28,586 bases of DNA from a bacterium (lineage in GTDB: Bacteria; Bacillota; Clostridia; Oscillospirales; Acutalibacteraceae): positions 1 through 28,586 of the forward strand of contig JAHKZS010000048.1 of NCBI GenBank assembly GCA_020626545.1, read 5' to 3'. Position 1 is the stretch's first letter, and every line of letters begins with the position of its first letter. Below the pieces are notes generated by a model, which saw nothing but the letters and a program-made list of their open reading frames with translations, made no database searches and was not told the DNA's origin. Position numbers and translations under genes: made by a program. Of the stretch, positions 23,295-28,586 are shown one piece after another.

Positions 23295-23765
23295 ATGGCT
23301 AAACAAAATACAGTCCAGAAAGTATGGTCTATAGCTCAGCCGATAGCCGAAAAGCTCGGGCTTGAGCTTTGGGATGTACGCTATGTAAAGGAAGGCGCGA
23401 ATTACTATCTGCGTATTTTTATTGATAAGGAAAACGGCGTGGATATTAACGACTGCGAAAATATGTCGAGAGCGCTCGATAAACCTCTCGATGACGCCGA
23501 CCCGATAAGCGAAGCTTATATTTTAGAGGTAAGCTCGCCAGGTATCGAAAGACAGCTTATAAGGGATGAGCACTTCACCCGATTTATAGGCGCTGATATT
23601 ATGGTTAAAATGATTCGCCCGATTGAAAACATCGGTAAAGAGTTTAAAGGAGTTCTAACCGATTTCAACGACGGCGAAGTTACAATAACAGACCACAGCG
23701 GCGAAAACACAGTTACAATCCATAAAAAAGACGCCGCGTGGATTAAACTTGACGATTTCGACTAA
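23295..23765 (+). CDS. rimP: Ribosome maturation factor RimP
   Basis: A 156-residue cytoplasmic protein of usual length. The N-terminal domain has ELWDVRYVKEGANYYLRIFID and the conserved DCENMSRALDKPLDD. The family hallmark LEVSSPGIERQL lies at about residues 79-90. The C-terminal SH3-like domain carries KEFKGVLTDF and ends with the acidic LDDFD. RimP is needed for 30S subunit assembly. It is the first gene of the operon and lies 17 bases before nusA, the standard order in Firmicutes. The start is backed by GAGGTG. Confidence 0.96.
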   Translation: MAKQNTVQKVWSIAQPIAEKLGLELWDVRYVKEGANYYLRIFIDKENGVDINDCENMSRALDKPLDDADPISEAYILEVSSPGIERQLIRDEHFTRFIGADIMVKMIRPIENIGKEFKGVLTDFNDGEVTITDHSGENTVTIHKKDAAWIKLDDFD

Positions 23766-23782
23766 GAAAGGATGATAGGAAA

Positions 23783-24874
23783 ATGAATAACAAAGAATTA
23801 TTTACATCACTTAAGCTGCTCGAAAAAGAAAAAGGCATACCTATGGACTATATGCTCGAGCAGATCGAGAGAGCAATCAAGGTCGCTTGTAAGAACTCTT
23901 ACGGCGGAAACGAAAATGTTGTATTTAAAATAAACCCCGAGAAAAACACTTTCGACGTTAAACTCACCAAGACTGTTGTCGAAGAAGTGGAAGATCCCAA
24001 CTTCGAGATTTCGCTCGAAGAAGTTAGAAAAAAGAGAAAGAAGATTAACGCAGGCGACGAGTACGACGTTCCCCTCGATCCGAAGCAGCTCGGACGTATC
24101 GCGGTTCAGACCGCTCGAAGCGTTATCCGCCAGGGTATCCGCGACGGCGAAAAAGGCCAGATGCTCCAGGAATTCAAAAGCCGCTTAGGCGAGCTTGTTA
24201 CCGCGGTTGTGGAGAGAGTAGATCCCGTAAACGGTATGGCTACAATCCGTATCGGCAAAGCTGTAGCTACACTTCCCAAGAGCGAACAGGTCGGCGACCG
24301 TGTTCTTAAGGACGGCGACAACATTAAAGTTTTAGTCGCTGATATTAAGGACAACGAGAGAGGCCCGAGAGCTATGATCAGCCGTACCAACCCCGAACTC
24401 GTTAAACGTCTTTTTGAGCAGGAAGTTCCCGAAATTTACGACGGCACTGTAGAGATTAAGTCCATCGCCCGTGAGGCGGGAAGCCGTACCAAGATGGCGG
24501 TACTTTCCAACGACGATAACATCGACGCTATCGGCTCATGTATCGGTACAAGAGGCGACCGTGTTAACGAAATTGTCGACGAACTCGGCGGAGAGAAAAT
24601 CGATATTATCGAATACAGCGACGATCCCGAAAAATACATCGCGGCGGCTCTTTCTCCCGCTACAGTATTAAATGTCGACATTCTCGACGAAAGCGCCAAA
24701 AGCTGTAAGGTAACCGTTCCCGACGGCCAGCTTTCACTCGCTATCGGTAACAAGGGCCAGAACGCGCGCCTCGCCGCACGTCTTACAGGCTGGAAAATTG
24801 ATATCCGTCCCGAATCAGGCTTCTACGGCGAAGACGAGGATGAGGACAACGATGAAGCTGAGGCTGAGGAGTAA
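23783..24874 (+). CDS. nusA: Transcription termination/antitermination factor NusA
   Basis: A 363-residue protein with the Firmicute NusA layout. The N-terminal RNA-polymerase-binding domain spans about 1-125 (EKGIPMDYMLEQIERAI). An S1 domain lies at about 136-200. KH1 has GSCIGTRGDRV (251-261), and KH2 has LAIGNKGQNARLAARLTGWK (319-338). A short acidic tail (DEDEDNDEAEAEE) replaces the AR repeats found in E. coli. NusA controls pausing and termination, and may act on the terminator in its own leader. The ribosome site GAAAGGATG fits the ATG. Confidence 0.98.
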   Translation: MNNKELFTSLKLLEKEKGIPMDYMLEQIERAIKVACKNSYGGNENVVFKINPEKNTFDVKLTKTVVEEVEDPNFEISLEEVRKKRKKINAGDEYDVPLDPKQLGRIAVQTARSVIRQGIRDGEKGQMLQEFKSRLGELVTAVVERVDPVNGMATIRIGKAVATLPKSEQVGDRVLKDGDNIKVLVADIKDNERGPRAMISRTNPELVKRLFEQEVPEIYDGTVEIKSIAREAGSRTKMAVLSNDDNIDAIGSCIGTRGDRVNEIVDELGGEKIDIIEYSDDPEKYIAAALSPATVLNVDILDESAKSCKVTVPDGQLSLAIGNKGQNARLAARLTGWKIDIRPESGFYGEDEDEDNDEAEAEE

Positions 24875-24879
24875 TTCGT

Positions 24880-25182
24880 TTGAAACAGAAAAAAATCCCG
24901 ATGCGTAAATGCTTAGGTTGCGGCGAGATGAAACCGAAACGCGACCTCGCTCGTGTTGTAAAAGCTCCCGATACCAAGGACGAAAACGGAGAAGTAATCG
25001 AAAAAGGCGGAGTAAGCCTCGATTTATCCGGGAAAAAAGCGGGACGCGGAGCATATGTATGTAAGAACTCGGAATGTCTCGAAAAAGCCGTTAAGGCAAG
25101 ACGCTTTGAGCGAGCTTTTCAGGCAAAGATTCCCGACAGTATATTTGAAGGCATAAAAGAGGAGCTGAAAAATTTTGAATGA
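24880..25182 (+). CDS. ylxR: YlxR-family RNA-binding protein (RnpM-like)
   Basis: A 100-residue protein with the YlxR signature: PMRKCLGCGEMKPKRDLARVV at the start, GRGAYVCKN, then ECLEKAVKARRFERAF. YlxR proteins sit between nusA and the L7Ae-like gene in most Firmicutes; one member, RnpM, modulates RNase P. The start is a TTG five bases after the nusA stop, behind GAGGAG; the next ATG (24901) lacks a ribosome site. An insert around DTKDENGEVIEKGG is slightly longer than in many homologs. Confidence 0.93.
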   Translation: MKQKKIPMRKCLGCGEMKPKRDLARVVKAPDTKDENGEVIEKGGVSLDLSGKKAGRGAYVCKNSECLEKAVKARRFERAFQAKIPDSIFEGIKEELKNFE

Positions 25183-25510
25183 TAAAATTCTTAATTTTCT
25201 CGGTTTGTGCAGACGGGCAGGAAAGCTCACCGTAGGAAACGACGCCGTTGTTGACGAAGCGGCAAACGGTAAAGCTAAGCTCGTAATAGTTTCAAACGAC
25301 ATATCTTCAAACACAGAAAAAAAGCTGAAGAAAGCCTGCTCGGCTTACAACGTCGAGTGTATGAAGCTTAACCGCTCACGCGATGAGCTTTCGGCGGCTC
25401 TCGGAAGATTCTGCGCGGTAGTTGCCGTGCTGGACGAGGGCTTTTCAAAGAAGCTTACTCAGCTTATCAGTAATGAGAATCAGGAGGTAAATGTCTATGA
25501 TAAAATATAA
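25175..25510 (+). CDS. ylxQ: L7Ae-family ribosomal protein YlxQ (k-turn binding)
   Basis: A 111-residue protein of the L7Ae/eL8 family: [20 protein letters not shown] at the N-terminus, then [19 protein letters not shown] and [19 protein letters not shown]. It is predicted to bind RNA k-turns. The start is TTG at 25175, inside the end of ylxR (8-base overlap), with AGAGGAG upstream. The nearby ATG at 25179 is out of frame. Its 3' end overlaps the infB start. Confidence 0.92.
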   Translation: MNDKILNFLGLCRRAGKLTVGNDAVVDEAANGKAKLVIVSNDISSNTEKKLKKACSAYNVECMKLNRSRDELSAALGRFCAVVAVLDEGFSKKLTQLISNENQEVNVYDKI

Positions 25511-27863
25511 GGTAAAAGAAGTTGCGGATGATTTTAACGTAAAAAGTAAGAAAATTACGGAGATTCTTTCGGAAAAATGCGGCGTTAATAAGAAGTCTAT
25601 GACCTCTTTGGAAGTCGAGGAACTAAACGTAATCTTCGACGTTATGACTACAGAAAACGCCCTGGAGAACTTTAATGATTACTTTGCCGTTAGAGATAAG
25701 GCGGTAGAAGAACACGAGAAGCAGATTGAGGAAGAAGCTAAGGAAGAAAAGCCGAAGCGTAAGGAAATTCCGATTGAAAATCCTGAGAAGAAAGATACAA
25801 AGAAATCCGCTTCCAAGACTAAAACACCTAAGGGCAAGGCTCAGAAGGTAGAGGTAGTTAATACTATCGAAGAAGAAGGAACCGACCACCGTTCCAACCG
25901 CCGTGTTATCGACACACGCCAGAGCAACGTTGACGTAGAAAAATACAACCAGAAGTACGACGATATGGCTAACGACAAGCTCCGTCGTAATCAGGATACA
26001 AGTAAAAAACAGAAATTTACAAACCGCGCGCGCAAACAGCGTCAGCGCAGAGGCGGTAAGCGTGAGACCGAAGCTCAGAGACTCGCTCGTATCGAGAAAC
26101 AGCGTAAGGAACGCTCTATCACAATCACAGTTCCCGACGAAATCGTTGTTTCCGAACTCGCGTCACGCCTTAAGGCTACGGTAGCCGAGGTAGTTAAGAA
26201 AGCGTTTATGATGGGCTCGATGATTACCGCTAACGACACCGTAGATTTCGACACAGCAGAGCTTATCGCTATGGAGTTTAACGCTAAGGTCGAGAAAGAA
26301 GTTGTCGTTACTATCGAAGAAAAAATTATCGACGACAGCGAGGACGACGAGGCTAACCTCGAGAGCCGCGCTCCCGTAGTAGTAGTTATGGGACACGTTG
26401 ACCACGGTAAGACTTCTATCCTCGACGCTATCCGCCACGCCAACGTAACCGAAGGCGAAGCTGGCGGTATTACCCAGCACATCGGCGCGTACAGAACTAT
26501 CGTAAACGACCAGCCGATTACTTTCCTCGATACACCCGGACACGAAGCGTTTACAACAATGAGAGCCCGAGGCGCTCAGGCTACAGATATCGCTATCCTC
26601 GTTGTAGCGGCGGACGACGGTATTATGCCTCAGACTGTCGAAGCTATTAACCACGCCAAGGCGGCGGGAGTTACTATAATCGTAGCTATTAACAAAATGG
26701 ATAAACCGGGCGCTAATCCCGAGCAGGTTAAACAGCAGCTCACAGAATACGAGCTTATTCCTGAGGAATGGGGCGGCGATGTAATATGTGTGCCTGTTTC
26801 GGCAAAAACTAAAGAAGGTCTCGACGACTTGCTCGAGAACGTTCTTCTCGTAGCCGAGATGAAAGAGCTTAAAGCTAATCCCGACAGAGCCGCTAAAGGT
26901 ATTGTTATCGAGGCCCGTCTTGATAAGGGCAGAGGCCCTATCGCTACCGTGCTCGTACAGAACGGTACTCTCCACGCGGGCGATATCGTAGTAGCGGGTA
27001 CATGTTTAGGACGTGTCCGCGCTATGACTAACGATAAGGGTGAAGCTGTTAAATCCGCGGGCCCGTCAGTTCCCGTAGAGATTACAGGTCTCGACGAAGT
27101 TCCCGTAGGCGGAGATATATTCAACTCCGTTACAAATGAACACCTCGCGCGTCAGCTCGTTCAGCAGCGTAAAGACGAGCGCAAGGAAGAAATCTTCAAC
27201 GCTCAGACCAAGGTTACTCTCGACAACCTGTTCGACCAGATGAAGCAGGGCGAGATGAAAGAGCTTAAAATTATTGTTAAAGCCGACGTACAGGGTTCGG
27301 TTGAGGCGGTACGCCAGAGCTTAGAGAAATTAACTAACGACGAAGTTCGTGTAAACGTAATTCACGGCGCGGTAGGCGCGGTTAACGAAAGCGACGTTAT
27401 GCTCGCTAACGCTTCCAACGCTATTATCGTAGGATTTAACGTTCGTCCCGACGCGAACGCTCAGAACAGCGCCGAGCGCGACGGCGTAGATATGCGTATG
27501 TATCGTGTAATTTACGATTGTATCGAAGAAATCGAGAGCGCGATGAAGGGTATGCTCGCTCCTAAGACAAGAGAAGTTGAGCTCGGAACAGCCGAGGTCA
27601 GAAACGTTATCAAGATTAAGAGCGTAGGTACTGTCGCGGGTTCGTATGTTAAGAAAGGTAAAATCACCAGAAACGGTATGGTGCGCGTAGTGCGCGACGG
27701 TATTATTATCGCCGACGACAACGTGGCTTCTCTCCAGAGGTTTAAGGATTCCGTTAAGGAAGTAGCCGAGGGCTACGAGTGCGGTATCTGTCTCGAAAAA
27801 TTCAGCGACCTTAAAGAGGGAGATATCTTCGAGGTTTATGAAATCGAGGAGTATAGAGATTAA
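25497..27863 (+). CDS. infB: Translation initiation factor IF-2
   Basis: A 788-residue GTPase that places initiator tRNA on the 30S subunit. The N-terminal helical domain ([15 protein letters not shown]) is followed by a Lys/Glu/Arg-rich linker to about 200. The G domain has GHVDHGKTS (299-307), DTPGHE (345-350), NKMD (399-402) and SAK. Domains II-IV follow, with [16 protein letters not shown] and [17 protein letters not shown] at the C-terminal initiator-tRNA-binding end. I choose the ATG at 25497, nine bases from AGGAGG; another ATG at 25491 is only three bases away. The start lies within the last codons of ylxQ. Confidence 0.98.
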   Translation: MIKYKVKEVADDFNVKSKKITEILSEKCGVNKKSMTSLEVEELNVIFDVMTTENALENFNDYFAVRDKAVEEHEKQIEEEAKEEKPKRKEIPIENPEKKDTKKSASKTKTPKGKAQKVEVVNTIEEEGTDHRSNRRVIDTRQSNVDVEKYNQKYDDMANDKLRRNQDTSKKQKFTNRARKQRQRRGGKRETEAQRLARIEKQRKERSITITVPDEIVVSELASRLKATVAEVVKKAFMMGSMITANDTVDFDTAELIAMEFNAKVEKEVVVTIEEKIIDDSEDDEANLESRAPVVVVMGHVDHGKTSILDAIRHANVTEGEAGGITQHIGAYRTIVNDQPITFLDTPGHEAFTTMRARGAQATDIAILVVAADDGIMPQTVEAINHAKAAGVTIIVAINKMDKPGANPEQVKQQLTEYELIPEEWGGDVICVPVSAKTKEGLDDLLENVLLVAEMKELKANPDRAAKGIVIEARLDKGRGPIATVLVQNGTLHAGDIVVAGTCLGRVRAMTNDKGEAVKSAGPSVPVEITGLDEVPVGGDIFNSVTNEHLARQLVQQRKDERKEEIFNAQTKVTLDNLFDQMKQGEMKELKIIVKADVQGSVEAVRQSLEKLTNDEVRVNVIHGAVGAVNESDVMLANASNAIIVGFNVRPDANAQNSAERDGVDMRMYRVIYDCIEEIESAMKGMLAPKTREVELGTAEVRNVIKIKSVGTVAGSYVKKGKITRNGMVRVVRDGIIIADDNVASLQRFKDSVKEVAEGYECGICLEKFSDLKEGDIFEVYEIEEYRD

Positions 27864-28009
27864 GCTGTTTCAGGTTATAAGTTGCTAGGTTTATCATAAT
27901 CTGCATAGCTGAACGTTCCCCATATATCCAAAACCTCATAGACTACGAAATATACGAGGGATATCATATTTTATATAGGGAATTCAATGCTTGACGTGGA
28001 GAATTAAAA
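27864..28009 (+). other. infB-rbfA gap with an imperfect inverted repeat
   Basis: These 146 bases are unusually long for this otherwise packed operon. TTCCCCATATA (27916-27926) pairs with TATATAGGGAA (27972-27982) at ten of eleven positions. ATATCC (27924-27929) can instead pair with GGATAT (27959-27964). No promoter, T-run or reading frame is convincing. Confidence 0.4.
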
Positions 28010-28372
28010 ATGGGACATAAGATTGAAAGAACTACAGAAGATATAAAAAGAGAGCTTACGGCGATTTTCCGTGAGCTCAAGGATCCCCGGGTTAAAGACG
28101 CGTTTATCTCGATTATAAGAGTAGACGTCACCAACGATTTGTCGTACTGTACGGTTTATGTCAGCGCGATAGAGGGAATGGAGCGTTGTAAGCTTGCCTG
28201 CAAAGGCTTAGACAGCGCTAAGGGATTTATCAGGCGTGAGCTCGGCCACAGGCTGAAGCTCCGTCACGTTCCCGAGCTTATCTTTACCGCCAGCGACAGT
28301 ATTGAGTACAGCGCGAATATTTCAAGAATTTTAAACGATTTAGATATTAAGGACGAGGAAAATGACTCTTAA
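28010..28372 (+). CDS. rbfA: Ribosome-binding factor A
   Basis: A 120-residue protein of normal length. It shows the RbfA pattern: RTTEDIKRELTAIFRELKDPRV near the start, then a YCTVYVSAIEG strand, GFIRRELGHRLKLRHVPELIF, and DSIEYSANISRIL. It acts late in 30S subunit maturation and binds the 16S rRNA 5' region. GTGGAG precedes the ATG. Its last 11 bases overlap the following gene, so the two are probably coupled. Confidence 0.97.
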   Translation: MGHKIERTTEDIKRELTAIFRELKDPRVKDAFISIIRVDVTNDLSYCTVYVSAIEGMERCKLACKGLDSAKGFIRRELGHRLKLRHVPELIFTASDSIEYSANISRILNDLDIKDEENDS

Positions 28373-28586
28373 AGAAGTTGCAAGCTTTATTTTACAACAT
28401 AATAACTTCGACATTTTAACTCACAACTACCCCGACGGCGACTGTATCGGAAGCGCTTTCGCCTTAGCCCACGCTCTAAAGCAAATCGGCAAGAACGCGC
28501 GGGTTATTACAACCGACCGCCAGAAAAAATTTGAGTTTATTTTCGATCGTTACGAGGCGCCTGAGTTTAATACGGAGTGCGTAATT
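28362..28586 (+). CDS. nrnA: DHH-family phosphoesterase, NrnA-like (partial, cut by window end)
   Basis: Only the first 75 residues are in view. They begin MTLKEVASFILQHNNFDIL and contain HNYPDGDCIGSAFALAHAL, the first metal-binding motif of DHH phosphoesterases, seen in NrnA-type oligoribonuclease/pAp phosphatases. The position after rbfA is the usual one in Firmicutes, where truB often follows. The ATG is behind GACGAGGA within rbfA. The DHH motif itself and the DHHA1 domain lie beyond the window, so the exact subfamily is not proven. Confidence 0.88.
   Translation, partial: MTLKEVASFILQHNNFDILTHNYPDGDCIGSAFALAHALKQIGKNARVITTDRQKKFEFIFDRYEAPEFNTECVI

Noticed and set aside
26163..26975. A long minus-strand frame (270 codons) inside infB
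   Set aside because: It is a mirror of the codon pattern of a strongly coding plus-strand gene and has no promoter or ribosome site. The same applies to the 181-codon frame at 8354-8899 inside the yfhO-like gene.
1..28586. CRISPR arrays, tRNA or rRNA genes, insertion sequences, integrases or prophage genes
   Set aside because: No regularly spaced repeats, no tRNA-like cloverleaf or rRNA segment, and no transposase or integrase motif was recognised in the window.

Overview
The window looks like chromosome from a low-to-mid GC Firmicute of class Clostridia, most likely a Ruminococcus-like (Oscillospiraceae) lineage. The grounds are a valine T-box leader, a spoVAE-type sporulation gene, consensus sigma-A promoters, strong AGGAGG ribosome binding sites, the order rimP-nusA-ylxR-ylxQ-infB-rbfA-DHH phosphoesterase, and tandem lysine-rich secreted proteins with Ig-like repeats. 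The family names come from recognising motifs by eye; no database search was possible.

Layout. Positions 1-306 hold no convincing gene, but they contain a nested hairpin repeat and a terminator. Positions 307-3554 carry three minus-strand genes, each with its own promoter: a small hypothetical gene and two paralogous secreted Ig-like proteins. A plus-strand short-chain reductase of the YmfI type follows. Next on the minus strand are a GtrA-family flippase gene and a lipoprotein gene, with a large YfhO-type membrane glycosyltransferase gene divergent from gtrA. A nucleoside 2-deoxyribosyltransferase gene sits between two strong terminators. valS runs on the minus strand behind a complete T-box leader. 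Between that leader and the next gene (about 13180-13389) is a patch of intergenic repeats.

Positions 13390-16823 encode a heterodimeric ABC exporter with one degenerate ATP site, preceded by a lone spoVAE-like gene. Divergent from spoVAE is a four-gene plus-strand operon: a GldA-like ATPase, a GldF-like permease, a GldG-like auxiliary protein and a DUF4340-like protein. It ends at a clear terminator and is followed by a small unknown membrane protein. The rest is the transcription/translation operon rimP-nusA-ylxR-ylxQ-infB-rbfA and the start of a DHH-family phosphoesterase gene cut by the window end. This operon has a 240-base leader with an early terminator-like hairpin and a duplicated stem-loop.

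How the genes fit together. Most of the window is ordinary core genome: translation (valS, infB, rimP, rbfA), RNA polymerase regulation (nusA), envelope glycosylation (gtrA, yfhO) and transport. The least explained signals are non-coding. One is a small hairpin repeat present three times, with paired base changes and a conserved three-base bulge. The second is a composite repeat that carries one of these hairpins inside imperfect terminal inverted repeats. The third is the structured rimP-nusA leader. I did not find a clearly new protein system; the GldA/F/G-DUF4340 operon is the least characterised protein module.
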